Positions 36,536-45,929 of a DNA stretch of 64,000 bases are shown here, one piece after another. The stretch's first letter is position 1. Each line of letters begins with the position of its first letter. Source of the stretch: Thermaerobacter sp. FW80. GTDB taxonomy: Bacteria > Bacillota > Sulfobacillia > Thermaerobacterales > Thermaerobacteraceae. The stretch spans positions 1,277,245 to 1,341,244 of the forward strand of contig NZ_CP037895.1 of the NCBI RefSeq assembly GCF_004634385.1. Direction: 5' to 3'. The position numbers and the translations under genes are program-made. The notes under the pieces were generated by a model. It was not told where the DNA came from, did no database searches, and was given only the letters and a program-made list of their open reading frames with translations.

Positions 36536-38107
36536 TCAGGTTCGGGCGCCCGGACCCGCTCCCGGCCCCTCACCGGCCAGGCGGGCCCGCAGCTCCCGCT
36601 TGAGGATCTTGCCGGAGGCGTTGCGGGGCAGGTCGTCAACGAAGATCACCCGCTTGGGAACCTTGAAGGGCGCCAGCCTCTGCCGAGCGTGATCGATCAG
36701 CTCCTCGGCGGTGGCCGTCGCCCCGTGCTTCAGCACCACCACCGCCGTTACCGCCTCGATCCACTTGGGGTCGGGCAAGGCGATGACCGCCACCTCGGAC
36801 ACCGCCGGGTGGGTGTAGAGGGCCTCCTCCACCTCGCGGCTGGCTACCAGCACGCCGCCGGTGTTGATCACGTCTTTGAGGCGGTCGACCACGTACAGGT
36901 AGCCCTGTTCGTCCACATAGCCCAGGTCGCCGGAGTGGAACCAGCCGCCGCGGAAGGCCTCGTCGGTCTCCTCGGGCTTGTCCCAGTAGCCCACCAGCAG
37001 CTGGGGCGAGCGGTGGACGATCTCCCCCAGCTCTCCTGGTGGCACGTCCCGCATCGCCTCGTCCACCACTCGAGTCTCAACGTGGAAGACCGGCCGGCCT
37101 GCCGAGGCCGGTCGCGCGTCGTGCTCCTCCGGGCGCAGGACGGTGGCCAGGGGTGCGATCTCGCTCTGGCCGTAGCAGTTGTAGGGACGGGCGCCGGGCA
37201 GGCGCCGCCGCAGCTCCTCCAGGACTGGCACGGGCATGATGGAGGCGCCGTAGTACAGCTTCCGGAGGCTGGAGAGGTCGTACTGGTCGAAGTCGGGGTG
37301 GCGGAGGAAGTTGATCCACACCGTGGGCGGCGCGAACATCGACGTGATCCGTTCCCGCTCGATCAGCGGGAGGCAGGCGTCCGGCGCCGGCGCCGGCAGG
37401 ATCACGTTGGTGGCTCCCACCAGGAGCTGGGGCATGAGGAAGACGTGCATCTGGGCGGAGTGGTAGAGGGGTAGCGCGTTGAGGCTGCGATCCTCCGGGC
37501 TCTGGTCCAGCTCGATGATGCAGCTGACGTACTCGGCGAGCAGGGCGCGGTGGGTCATCATGGCGCCCTTGGGCGCCGCCGTGGTGCCGGAGGTGTAGAG
37601 CAGCTGGACGACGTCGGTGTCGTCCAGCTCGGCTTCCGGCTCCTCCCCGTTACCGGCCGGGTCCAGGGCGGCCTCCAGCAGCTCCTCCAGCGTGCCGGTG
37701 GTGGCCGCCCCGGCCCGCTCGCGCACCGCCTCCACCTGGGGGGCCAGGTCCGCGTCGTAGAACAGCGCCCGGCTGCCCGACTGGTTGACGATGTAGACCA
37801 GTTCCTCCCCCGTCAGCATGTAGTTGATGGGCACGTGGATGATGCCGGTCCGAACGCAGGCCAGCCAGGCGAGGACGTAGATGTCCGAGTTGCGGCCGTA
37901 GACGGCCAGGCGGTCGCCCTTGGCCAGGCCACGGGCCAGCAGGGCATGGGCCAGCTTGTTGACGGCCGCGTCCAACTCGGCGTACGTCCACCGGCGCTCC
38001 CCGAAGCGGATCGCCTCCTTGTGGGGATTCTTCCGCACCGAGCGGCGCAAGGCGTCGCCGATGGTGTTCCGCAGTGCCCGGCGGATGCGGGGGTCGGGGG
38101 CGAGCAT
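36536..38107 (-). CDS. AMP-dependent acyl-CoA synthetase (class 1)
   Basis: 523 residues. ANL superfamily: LLYTSGTTAAPKGAMMTH (P-loop-like motif), LYYGASIMPVPVL, NCYGQSEIAPLATVL, GWFHSGDLGYVDEQGYLYVVDRLKDVINTGGVLVASREVEEAL and NASGKILKRELR (catalytic Lys). It activates a carboxylic acid to acyl-CoA via acyl-AMP; substrate is unassigned. ATG 38107 follows GGAAGGAGTG. It lies 56 bases after a second synthetase gene, so two different acids may be activated. Confidence 0.92.
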   Translation of the reverse strand: MLAPDPRIRRALRNTIGDALRRSVRKNPHKEAIRFGERRWTYAELDAAVNKLAHALLARGLAKGDRLAVYGRNSDIYVLAWLACVRTGIIHVPINYMLTGEELVYIVNQSGSRALFYDADLAPQVEAVRERAGAATTGTLEELLEAALDPAGNGEEPEAELDDTDVVQLLYTSGTTAAPKGAMMTHRALLAEYVSCIIELDQSPEDRSLNALPLYHSAQMHVFLMPQLLVGATNVILPAPAPDACLPLIERERITSMFAPPTVWINFLRHPDFDQYDLSSLRKLYYGASIMPVPVLEELRRRLPGARPYNCYGQSEIAPLATVLRPEEHDARPASAGRPVFHVETRVVDEAMRDVPPGELGEIVHRSPQLLVGYWDKPEETDEAFRGGWFHSGDLGYVDEQGYLYVVDRLKDVINTGGVLVASREVEEALYTHPAVSEVAVIALPDPKWIEAVTAVVVLKHGATATAEELIDHARQRLAPFKVPKRVIFVDDLPRNASGKILKRELRARLAGEGPGAGPGART

Positions 38108-38163
38108 GCCGGTTCACTCCTTCCTCCTGGGTCGAGGTCGTGGCCCGCCGGGGGTGCCGTGTC

Positions 38164-39792
38164 TCAGCTGGCGGTCTCCTTCGTGAGGTGGTCGCGGAAG
38201 CGCTCGCGCAGGGCCTGCTTGAGGAACTTCCCCGTGGACGTACGGGGGATCTGGTCGACGAACACGATGTCGTCCGGCAGCCACCACTTGGCGAACTTGG
38301 GGCGCAGGAAGTCGAGCAGCTCGTCCTTGGTGGCCGACTGCCCCGGCTTGAGCACCACCACGGCCAGCGGGCGCTCCTGCCACTTGGGGTGCGGGACGGC
38401 GATCACCGCGGCCTCCGCCACGGCCGGGTGGGCCATGAGCTCGTTCTCCAGGGCCACCGAGCTGATCCACTCGCCGCCCGACTTCACCAGGTCCTTGGCG
38501 CGGTCCTTGATCTCGATGTAGCCCTGGGGGTCGATGGTGACGATGTCACCCGTGCGGAGCCAGCCGTCGTCCGTCCAGCGGTCGCCCGCCTCCGGGGCCT
38601 CGAAGTAGGCCGACGCCACCCAGGGGCCGCGGATCTCCAGCTCGCCCATGGTCTGCCCGTCCCAGGGGACCAGGCCCTGGTCGTTGCGGGCCCGGATCTC
38701 GATGAAGGGGATGGGTCGACCCTGTTTCGCCCGGTAGTCGTACTGGACGTCCGCCGGCGCCTCCTGGAGCTCCGGGGTGAGGGTGGACACGGTGCCGAGG
38801 GGCGTCGTCTCCGTCATGCCCCAGGCGTGGACCACCCGCAGGCCGTGGCGTTCCTGGAAGGCCTGGATCATGCCCCGCGGGGCCGCCGACCCGCCGACCA
38901 CCATGGCCCGCAGGCTGGAGAGGTCCCAGCGGCCCGGATTCCGGTCCAGCTCCTGGAGGATGCCCAGCCAGATGGTGGGGACGCCGGCGGTCAGGGTGCC
39001 CCGCTCCTGGGACAGGTCTTCCAGAAGGCTGCCGGGATCGAGGTGTGGGCCGGGGAAGACCTGCTTGGCGCCGACCAGGGTGGCCGCGAAGGGCAGCCCC
39101 CAGGCATTGACGTGGAACATCGGCACCACCGGCAGGACCACGTCGGCCTCCCGCACCCCCAGGGTGTCGGCCAGCGCCGCGGCCAGGGAGTGCAGGGCGA
39201 TGGCTCGGTGCGAGTAGAGCACTCCCTTGGGCCGCCCCGTGGTGCCCGACGTGTAGCACATGGCGGCGGCGTCGTTCTCGTCCAGATCGGGGTCCTCGTA
39301 GTGGCTCTCGTCCGCTTCCGCCAGCAGCTGCTCGTAGTCCAGCATGCCCGCGGGCACGTCGCCCTCGGCGCCGACCACCACCACGTGCTCCAGTTTCACC
39401 CGCTCGCGGAACCGCTCGAACAGGGGCAGGAGGATGTGATCGACCAGCAGGACCCGATCCCCGGCATGGTTGACGATGAACGCCAGCTCGTCGGGGTGGA
39501 GCCGCAGGTTCAGCGTGTGGAGGACCGCGCCGGCGCTCGGGACGCCGAAGTAGGCCTCCAGGTGCTGGTGGTGATTCCAGCACAGGGTGGCGACGCGATC
39601 CCCCCGACCGACGCCCAGCTCGCGCAACGCCACGGCCAGCCGCTTGGCCCGGCGGACGAAGTCGGCGTACGTGTAGCGATGAAAACTCTTGTCCGGCAGG
39701 GGGGTGACGATCGCCTTGCCGCCGAACAGTTGCTCCGCCCTCCGCAACATGGCGGGGATCGTCAGCTGGTAATCCAGCATCAGTCCGCGCAT
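38164..39792 (-). CDS. Long-chain fatty acid-CoA ligase-like acyl-CoA synthetase
   Basis: 542 residues. Motifs: AMCYTSGTTGRPKGVLYSHRA, VVPMFHVNAWGLPF, VVGGSAAPRGMIQAF, HAWGMTETTPLGTVS, DGWLRTGDIVTIDPQGYIEIKDRAKDLVKSGGEWISSVALEN and TSTGKFLKQALRERF. This arrangement (GMTET, SGGEWISS) is that of medium/long-chain acyl-CoA ligases of the Thermus/Bacillus type. ATG 39792 follows GGGAGGGG at 6-7 bases. First of two adjacent synthetases in the minus-strand acyl-CoA run. Confidence 0.93.
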   Translation of the reverse strand: MRGLMLDYQLTIPAMLRRAEQLFGGKAIVTPLPDKSFHRYTYADFVRRAKRLAVALRELGVGRGDRVATLCWNHHQHLEAYFGVPSAGAVLHTLNLRLHPDELAFIVNHAGDRVLLVDHILLPLFERFRERVKLEHVVVVGAEGDVPAGMLDYEQLLAEADESHYEDPDLDENDAAAMCYTSGTTGRPKGVLYSHRAIALHSLAAALADTLGVREADVVLPVVPMFHVNAWGLPFAATLVGAKQVFPGPHLDPGSLLEDLSQERGTLTAGVPTIWLGILQELDRNPGRWDLSSLRAMVVGGSAAPRGMIQAFQERHGLRVVHAWGMTETTPLGTVSTLTPELQEAPADVQYDYRAKQGRPIPFIEIRARNDQGLVPWDGQTMGELEIRGPWVASAYFEAPEAGDRWTDDGWLRTGDIVTIDPQGYIEIKDRAKDLVKSGGEWISSVALENELMAHPAVAEAAVIAVPHPKWQERPLAVVVLKPGQSATKDELLDFLRPKFAKWWLPDDIVFVDQIPRTSTGKFLKQALRERFRDHLTKETAS

Positions 39793-40086
39793 GCAGCACC
39801 CCTCCCGCACGATCGACGGCCGCGGCCCTGGCGGCCGCGGGCTTTGGGGGCGTCGCCCGGCCGCCGGCCGCCGTCGCCCGCGGCGGGGCCGACGGGCCGG
39901 GTTCGTCCGGAAGAACCGGCCCCCCGCGGCCCGCCCCCCGCCCTCGCGGCGGCCGCCGCGATGCCCGGCGGCGACTCCCACCCTGCATCCCCCAGCGCAT
40001 CCGACCCCTCCGCCCGGCCGACCGGTTGCCCGAGCGGTTGCACCGTCGACCCGACCCGTGGCGTCGTGGACGCTGCGGCGGGACCA
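39793..40086. other. Spacer containing a full palindromic element
   Basis: About 290 bases without a gene, containing the palindrome at 39894-39924 and other short G+C-rich inverted repeats. Confidence 0.6.
39894..39924. repeat. Intergenic full-length palindromic element
   Basis: GGGCCGGGTTCGTCC followed by GGAAGAACCGGCCCC: an inverted pair with one mismatch and one single-base gap. This copy lies between genes rather than in a reading frame. Confidence 0.75.
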
Positions 40087-41115
40087 TCACCCCCCTGCAG
40101 GCCGGTCGCCGGCCCGGGGAACGGCCCGCACCGCCGTCAGCGGCAGGTCCCGCTCCCGGGCCCAGTCCTCCCACTCACGGGCCGGCCGCCGCCGGAAGAC
40201 GTCGGCCAGGAAGGCCTCCAACGTCCGCGCGTACTCCCATGGCGGAGCGTCCGCCCATGGCCGGGCGTTCTCCGCGGGTGGCGCGTCCTCCGGCACCGGG
40301 CGGCCGCCGCCCGAGCCGGTGTCGGCACCAGCGCGCCCCCCACGAGTCGCCCGGACGCCAAGCGCCTCCAGCAGGCGCCGCGCGAAGTGGGGCTCCAGGG
40401 CGGCCAGCGCCACCCACCCGTCCTGGGCGGGGTAGCAGCGGTAGAGCGGCAAGCCGCCTCCCAGCACGCCCCCGGGTGCGGTGAGGCCGTGGCGCAGGGG
40501 CGCCGCCCAGTCGGCGGCGGCCTCCGCGAGGGGGACCTCGACGTAGCGCGCCGCATGCCCCCGTTCCCGCCCCAGGAGCAGGGCCAGGGCTGCGCTGACC
40601 GCCCGCTCGGCGCCGGCCAGGTCGGCCATGAGCGTGCGGGGCAGGACCGGCGGCTCCAGAAGGCCGGCCTCCGCCAGGTAGGTCAGGTCGTGGCCGGGTT
40701 CGTCCTGGCGGGGCGGCGGGTAGCCGACCATGGCCACGTAGGCCAGGCGGGGAAACCGGCGGCCCACCTCGGCGGGTGCGAGCCCCAGCCGCGCCAGGGC
40801 GGCCGGACGCTGGGCGGTGAGCAGGAGGTCGGCGTCGGCCAGCAGCCGCTCCAGCGCCTCCCGGCCGCGGGGCGTCTTGAGATCGAGGGTGCGCACTTCC
40901 TGACCGGCGGTCAGCTGCGCGTACCAGGCCGGGGCGACGGCGGCCAGGGGATCCCCGCCCGGGGGCTCGACCTTGACGACCGTGGCGCCCAGGGCCTGCA
41001 GCCGGGCTGCGGCGACGGGACCCGGCACGTTGAGGGCGAGGTTGACCACCCGGCAGCCCCCGAGCGGCAGGGGACAGGGCGGCGAGGTCCATGGGCGGCG
41101 GGCGGCGGCGACCAT
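40087..41115 (-). CDS. CaiB/BaiF family (type III) CoA-transferase
   Basis: 342 residues, a little shorter than typical (~400). N-terminal VVNLALNVPGPVAAARLQALGATVVKVEPPGGDPL is the family's PGP-x-x-x-x-x-L-x-x-x-GA-x-V-x-K-V-E-PP-x-GD-P signature; LDLKTPRGREAL, DLLLTAQRP and YVAMVGYPP follow. The usual catalytic Asp region lies near PGHDLTYLAEAG (G-x-D-L). C-terminal GWVALAALEPHFARRLLEALG fits too. A disordered insert (~residues 255-290) precedes the last domain. It exchanges CoA between acids. ATG 41115; weak GGGGGTG upstream. Confidence 0.85.
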   Translation of the reverse strand: MVAAARRPWTSPPCPLPLGGCRVVNLALNVPGPVAAARLQALGATVVKVEPPGGDPLAAVAPAWYAQLTAGQEVRTLDLKTPRGREALERLLADADLLLTAQRPAALARLGLAPAEVGRRFPRLAYVAMVGYPPPRQDEPGHDLTYLAEAGLLEPPVLPRTLMADLAGAERAVSAALALLLGRERGHAARYVEVPLAEAAADWAAPLRHGLTAPGGVLGGGLPLYRCYPAQDGWVALAALEPHFARRLLEALGVRATRGGRAGADTGSGGGRPVPEDAPPAENARPWADAPPWEYARTLEAFLADVFRRRPAREWEDWARERDLPLTAVRAVPRAGDRPAGG

Positions 41116-41309
41116 GCCCGGCACCCCCGATCGCGTCGCCAGCAAAGATGGTGCTCCCGGATTTCGCCGCAGGCGCCCGCCGTCCTTCCCGCCGGCGGCG
41201 GTCGCCGGACCGCCGCCGGCGGTGGGCGCGGGTCGCGGCCCGCCGCCGGCGGCCGCACCCCCGGCGGCGGGCCGGCGGCTGGGCCTCGGGTCGGCCCTCC
41301 GGCCGGTCC

Positions 41310-42323
41310 TCAGGCCTCGACCAGCGCCCGGTAGAGCAGCGGCAGCGAGACGTCGTACCGGTGGGCGATGCGGAAGTGACCGCCGTCGAACTCCTCGTAG
41401 CGGTGGGGGACGCCCAGGCCCTCCAGGGCCCGGTGGAGCTGACGGGCTCCCCAGATCAGATGGAACTCGTCCTGGCGGCCGCAGTCCACGTACACCAGCC
41501 GCAGGCGCCGCAGGGCCTCCGCCATCCGGGGGGCCATGCGCACCGGGTCCATCGCCAGCCAGCGATCCCAGACCGCCGGCCGCAGGGCGCCGGTCTCCAG
41601 CTCCACGGGCAGGGCGATGCCGTAGGGCTCGGCGGGATCGGGGGAGTAGCAGGCGGCCATGGCCAGGACGTTCAGGGAGCTGTGCCAGGGGCCGCCGGGC
41701 TCCTCGCCGCGGTCCCGCAGCCGGCGATAGGCCGCCATGTACGCGTCCAGCCCGCCGAGCTGGTGGACGTGCCGGAGGAACTTGGGAAAGTCCGGGAGGT
41801 AGCAGTACTCGAAGGCCATGTCCCCCGCGTGGCAGGCGCAGGCCCGGAAGACCTCGGGGTGGCGGGCCGCCTGGACCAGGGCGCCGTAGCCGCCCGACGA
41901 CTTGCCCGCGATCCCGTGGGCGCGGACGCGGTAGCGTCCCTCGAGCAGCGGCACCAGCTCCTGGACCAGGTAGTCCTCGTACCGGCCGACGGCCGGCGAG
42001 TTGAGGTACTGGCTGCCGCCCAGGTAGGTGAAGCAGTCCGGCAGGGCGACGATCACCGGGCCGATGCGCCCCTGGGCGTAGAGCCGGCCCAGGCGCTCCG
42101 GGAGGGTCTCCTCCCAGGGGTCGTAGTTGAGCAGGCGGGCGCCGGTGCCGCCGAAGCCCGCCAGCAGCCAGATGCAGGGCACCGGCTCTGCCGGGAGCCC
42201 GTCGGGCGGGACCAGGACCCACAGGGAGCGCTCCACGGGGTCGTCCCACGGGTTTCCCTCCAGCACCCGGCTGCGATGGCGGAGCTCGACGGGCTGGAAC
42301 GGCGGATGGACGGCGCGGTGCAC
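41310..42323 (-). CDS. Esterase D/enterochelin esterase-like hydrolase
   Basis: 337 residues. Alpha/beta hydrolase with nucleophile GKSSGGYGAL (Ser ~146), LLAGFGGTGARLLNYDPWEETL near the N-terminus, VALPDCFTYLGGSQYLNS, and a late VYVDCGRQDEFHLI (Asp) and FDGGHFRIAHRYDVSLPLL (His). This matches the putative-esterase family (Esterase D type). Substrate is not evident; in this neighbourhood it could release acids for the synthetases. GTG 42323 follows GAGGTGAT at 6 bases. It is divergent from the alcohol dehydrogenases. Confidence 0.85.
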   Translation of the reverse strand: MHRAVHPPFQPVELRHRSRVLEGNPWDDPVERSLWVLVPPDGLPAEPVPCIWLLAGFGGTGARLLNYDPWEETLPERLGRLYAQGRIGPVIVALPDCFTYLGGSQYLNSPAVGRYEDYLVQELVPLLEGRYRVRAHGIAGKSSGGYGALVQAARHPEVFRACACHAGDMAFEYCYLPDFPKFLRHVHQLGGLDAYMAAYRRLRDRGEEPGGPWHSSLNVLAMAACYSPDPAEPYGIALPVELETGALRPAVWDRWLAMDPVRMAPRMAEALRRLRLVYVDCGRQDEFHLIWGARQLHRALEGLGVPHRYEEFDGGHFRIAHRYDVSLPLLYRALVEA

Positions 42324-42456
42324 GGCGGATCACCTCGTGGGTGGGCGGACCGCCTCGCCACCGCCGGCTCGGGGCGGGTCCGCCCGTTGTGGTACCTTCT
42401 AATTTAGTCACGAAGGCGGCAGCGACCGCCAGCGCCAGGCGGATGGAGGGTCGCCG

Positions 42457-43518
42457 TTGCTGCAAGGATACCTGGCCGGCATCCGCCGGCTGACCGTGCG
42501 CCAGGTCCCCGTGCCCGAGCCGGGGCCGGGGGAGGTGGTGGTGCGGATCCGTCGCGCCCTGACCTGCGGCACCGATCTCAAGACCTTCCGCCGCGGTCAC
42601 GCCCGGCTGCCCGTGCCCGGTCCCTTCGGCCACGAGGCGTCGGGCGTCGTCCACGCCGTCGGCGAGGGGGTCCGGCGCTTCCGGCCGGGCGATCCCGTGA
42701 TGTGGGTGCCGACCGCCCCCTGCGGTGCCTGCCCGCCCTGCCGCCGCGGGCAGGAGAACCTCTGCCAGCGGCTGTTCGAGCCCGAACGGATGGCCCTGGG
42801 CGCGTATGCCGAATTCATCCGCTTGCCGGCCCCGGTGGTCTCCCGGCACCTGTTCCCCAAGCCCGACCACCTGAGCTTCGAGGAGGCGGCCTTCCTCGAG
42901 CCGCTGAGCTGCGTGGTGCGCGGGTGGCGACGCCTGGGCAAGCCGCCCGAGGTGGTGGTGCTGGGCACCGGCACCATCGGGCTGCTGCACGTCATGGTGG
43001 CCCGGGCGCTGGGGCTGGCCCGGGTGGTCGTGGTGGGGCGTCGCCCGGCGGGGCTCGAGCTGGCCCGCGAGGTCGGAGCCACGGAGACCGTGAGGGCCGA
43101 CGCCCAGGAGGCCGCGCCCCGGGTGCAGGCGCTGTTCGGCGGCGAGGGGCCGGCGGCGGTGATCGAGGCCACCGGCCGGGCCGAGGGCTGGCAGGCGGCG
43201 GCCCAGTGGGTGCGGCCGGGGGGCCGGGTCCTGCTCTTCGGCGGCCTGGCGGGGGGCACCTGGGTCCACTTCGAGGCCTACCGCCTCCACTACGAAGAGG
43301 TCGATCTGCTGGGCTCCTTCCACTACACCCCGGCGGATGTGCGCGAGGCCTACGGGCTGCTGGCCCAAGGGCGACTGCCCGTGGCGCGGCTGATCACCCA
43401 TCGCCGTCCGTTGGTCGAGCTGCCCACGGTGTTCCAGGCCTTGGATCGGGGCGAGGCCATCAAGGTGGCCCTGGTTCCCGAGGGGGACGAACCCGGCCCG
43501 GGCGGCGACGACGCGTAG
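42457..43518 (+). CDS. Zinc-dependent medium-chain alcohol dehydrogenase 1
   Basis: 353 residues. MDR family: CGTDLKTFRRGH (catalytic zinc Cys), GPFGHEASGVV (His/Glu), structural zinc cysteines in APCGACPPCRRGQENLC, and VVVLGTGTIGLLHV (NAD fold). Closest in pattern to threonine/sorbitol dehydrogenase-like enzymes; substrate unknown. TTG 42457 has GGAGGG 8 bases upstream. The tail PEGDEPGPGGDDA is encoded by a palindrome half-site (43485-43498). Followed after 83 bases by a second ADH. Confidence 0.9.
   Translation: MLQGYLAGIRRLTVRQVPVPEPGPGEVVVRIRRALTCGTDLKTFRRGHARLPVPGPFGHEASGVVHAVGEGVRRFRPGDPVMWVPTAPCGACPPCRRGQENLCQRLFEPERMALGAYAEFIRLPAPVVSRHLFPKPDHLSFEEAAFLEPLSCVVRGWRRLGKPPEVVVLGTGTIGLLHVMVARALGLARVVVVGRRPAGLELAREVGATETVRADAQEAAPRVQALFGGEGPAAVIEATGRAEGWQAAAQWVRPGGRVLLFGGLAGGTWVHFEAYRLHYEEVDLLGSFHYTPADVREAYGLLAQGRLPVARLITHRRPLVELPTVFQALDRGEAIKVALVPEGDEPGPGGDDA
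43485..43498 (-). repeat. Palindrome half-site in the ADH1 tail
   Basis: GGACGAACCCGGCC, the half-site with one extra C; encodes DEPGP at the C-terminus. Confidence 0.55.
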
Positions 43519-43601
43519 GTCCTCCCCGCGGACCCCGCGGACCCCGCGAACCGGGGCCCGCGCCCCATGCAAGCCCTCTGGGTGGAGGGAGGCCTGCTTC
43601 G

Positions 43602-44780
43602 ATGCCCGAACCTGCGCGCCCCGACGGTTCCGTGTCGCCGCCCCTTCCCGAGCGGATGCGGGTGGCGCGCCTCGACGCCCGGGGCCGTGTCGAGGTGGCC
43701 TGGATGCCGGTGCCGCGGCCGGGACCGGGTGAGGCCCTGGTCCGCCTGCGGGCGTGCGGCATCTGCTCCAGCGACCTCCTGGACTGGTACGTGGCGGAGA
43801 AGGCCCGGCAGGGCCCCTTCGTCTTCGGTCACGAACCGGCCGGGGAGATCGTGGCCCTGGGCCCCGGGACGACGCCACCGCCCGGGCTCGGGGTGGGCAG
43901 CCGCGTGTTCGTCCACCACCACGCGCCCTGCATGGGCTGCGCCGCCTGCCGGCGGGGGGACTACGTCCACTGCCCGGTCTGGCGCCGGACTGGCCTGATC
44001 CCGGGGGGCATGGCCGAGTACGCGGTGGTGGCGCCCCAGGTCCTGCAGCACGACACCCTCCCCCTGCCGGACGACGCCGGCTGGGAGGTGGGCGTCCTGG
44101 TGGAGCCGGTGGCCTGCGCCGTCCACGCCCTGCGGCGGGCGGCGTTCCGGCCGGGGTCGCGGGTGCTGGTGATCGGCGCCGGCTTCATGGGGCAGGTGCT
44201 GGGCCTGGTGGCCCGGGCGTGGGGGGCCGTGGAGCGGGCCGTGGTCGACCGGTTGCCGGGCCGGCTGGCCTGGGCGGCGCGGCGCTGGGCGACGCTGGTG
44301 ATCGATGTCGGGGACGGCGGGGCCGGTTCGTCCGCGCCGGGGACCGCGCCGCCCGGGACCGTGCCGTGGCTGCGTGCCCCCGCGCACCCGGCGGCGGCTG
44401 AGCCGGCCGGCGTCGCCCGGCTGCTGCAGGAGCGATGGGGGGAGGGGGCGGACCTGGTGCTGGTGTCGCCCGCGGGGGAGGAACCGTTGCGCCTGGGCAT
44501 CGCCGCGGCCCGTCCGGGCGGGACCGTGGTGATGTTCGCGCCCACCGCCCCGGGGCGCGACCCCGCCATCCCCGGACACGACGTGTTCTTCCGCGAGATC
44601 CGGCTCGTCCCCAGCTACTCGGCGGGACCCGACGACACCCGGGACGCCCTGGCGCTGCTGGCCGCGGGCCTGATCCCGGCCGCGGAGCTGGTCACCCACC
44701 GCTACCCCTTGGAGCAGGTCGGCACGGCCTATCGTCGGGTCAAGGACCCGGATGCCCTGAAGGTCGTGGTCGAGCTCTGA
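43602..44780 (+). CDS. Zinc-dependent medium-chain alcohol dehydrogenase 2
   Basis: 392 residues. CGICSSDLLDWY (catalytic Cys), FVFGHEPAGEIVALG, structural cysteines in APCMGCAACRRGDYVHC, EPVACAVHALRRA, VLVIGAGFMGQVLGL. The C-terminal ITHRYPLEQVGTAYRRVKDPDALKVVVEL-like ending (LVTHRYPLEQV) is typical of sugar/polyol or L-threonine dehydrogenase-like members. An Ala/Pro-rich insertion with a palindrome half-site interrupts the nucleotide-binding domain (~residues 238-268). ATG 43602 follows GGAGGGAGG at 9 bases. Forms a pair with ADH1 but the sequences differ substantially. Confidence 0.9.
   Translation: MPEPARPDGSVSPPLPERMRVARLDARGRVEVAWMPVPRPGPGEALVRLRACGICSSDLLDWYVAEKARQGPFVFGHEPAGEIVALGPGTTPPPGLGVGSRVFVHHHAPCMGCAACRRGDYVHCPVWRRTGLIPGGMAEYAVVAPQVLQHDTLPLPDDAGWEVGVLVEPVACAVHALRRAAFRPGSRVLVIGAGFMGQVLGLVARAWGAVERAVVDRLPGRLAWAARRWATLVIDVGDGGAGSSAPGTAPPGTVPWLRAPAHPAAAEPAGVARLLQERWGEGADLVLVSPAGEEPLRLGIAAARPGGTVVMFAPTAPGRDPAIPGHDVFFREIRLVPSYSAGPDDTRDALALLAAGLIPAAELVTHRYPLEQVGTAYRRVKDPDALKVVVEL
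44321..44333 (+). repeat. Palindrome half-site in the ADH2 linker
   Basis: GGCCGGTTCGTCC, 13 of 13; encodes AGSS within the Ala/Pro-rich insertion of ADH2. Confidence 0.75.
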
Positions 44781-45105
44781 CGGGGTGGGTCCGGATCGCC
44801 CGTCGCGACGCGCGGCTGCCGATTTGGGCGCCGCACCGCTCGAGGGCGCGGACCGCGGTGCGGGGACGCGGGCTGGGCGGGCGCGGCCCGGGGACGGGCG
44901 GCGCGCCGTCGGCACGCCGCGGGGGAACCGCCGGCCGCACCGCCGGCCGCCGGGGTCGACCGGCGGCCGGGACCGGCCGGGAAGCGGTGCCGGGGGGCCG
45001 CGGGGCCGGACGGCGGAACGTCCCCGACGGGGCCCCCTTGGGGCGGGATGACGGGGCAGCCGGGCGGGATGACGGGGCGGCCGGGTGGAGGAGGGAGACG
45101 AGGCG
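44781..45105. other. Spacer between ADH2 and the cupin gene
   Basis: 325 bases. It ends with a doubled ATGACGGGGCNGCCGGG unit (45048-45085) just before the cupin ribosome site. No gene is seen. Confidence 0.5.
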
Positions 45106-45633
45106 ATGGCAGCCGTGGACGGCAGCACGAAGAGCGGGTCGGCCCTCGGCCCGGACGCGGCGGCGCCCGCGGCCAACCGGCCCCTGTCGGCGGAGGAGTT
45201 CGCCCGCCTGCGGGTGCGCCGGTTCGACCCCACGACCTTCCGCTGGGAGGGGATCCCGGACCAGGTCTACCAGGGACCCGAGGAGCCGGCCCCGCGGTTC
45301 CGGAACGTGATCCGGCGCACCCTGGTGCCGGGCGGGGCGACCCCGGCGTCCTTCGAGGTGCGCTACTTCGAGGTGGGGCCGGGGGGCTACTCGCGCCTGG
45401 AGCTCCACCAGCACATCCATGCGGTCCTGGTCCTGCGGGGCCAGGGCGAGGTGCAGCTGGGCGACGAGGTCCACCGGGTGCGTCCCTTCGACCTGATCTA
45501 CGTGCCGCCCCGGACGCCCCACCAGTTCCGCCACCGGGGCGGCGACGGGGCGGAGCCCTTCGGCTTCCTGTGCGTGGTCGACGCGCAGCGGGACCGGCCG
45601 CAGCCGCTGGATGGGGGCCCTGGCGAGGGGTGA
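45106..45633 (+). CDS. Cupin-domain protein
   Basis: 175 residues. Single cupin barrel: motif 1 in YSRLELHQHIHAVLVLRGQGEV (HxHxH-like metal ligands), motif 2 in FDLIYVPPRTPHQFRHRG. The N-terminal ~25 residues are disordered. Such small cupins bind a metal and act as isomerases, dioxygenases or sensors; no substrate can be assigned. ATG 45106 is preceded by GGAGGAGGGAG at 9 bases. Its place behind two alcohol dehydrogenases suggests a sugar or small-acid pathway. Confidence 0.8.
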   Translation: MAAVDGSTKSGSALGPDAAAPAANRPLSAEEFARLRVRRFDPTTFRWEGIPDQVYQGPEEPAPRFRNVIRRTLVPGGATPASFEVRYFEVGPGGYSRLELHQHIHAVLVLRGQGEVQLGDEVHRVRPFDLIYVPPRTPHQFRHRGGDGAEPFGFLCVVDAQRDRPQPLDGGPGEG

Positions 45634-45929
45634 GGCCACCCGGCCGGTGGCCCGGCAGGCGACGGGTCCCGCGGCCGGCCACTGCCGGCCTGCGCGGGGC
45701 GTGGGCGCACCCGGCCGGGCCCGCAGGCGACGCGTCCCGCGGTCAGCCACTGCCGGCCTGCGTGGAGGCGAGCGGACCCGGCCGGTGGCCCGCCGGCGGC
45801 GGGAGCGGCTGCGGCTGCGGCGCCGGTTCCGCGGGCGGGGCCCGCGAGGGGTGTGCGCCGCTGCGGGCCTCCGCGGCGCCCCGCCTTGGCGGTGGGCAAG
45901 CCGGCTCACGGCCGGCGGCTTGGGCGCAG
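45634..45929. other. Duplicated spacer after the cupin gene
   Basis: About 300 bases with no trusted gene. A ~60-base unit containing CACTGCCGGCCTGCG and ACCCGGCCGG occurs near 45640-45720 and again near 45700-45790. Confidence 0.45.
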
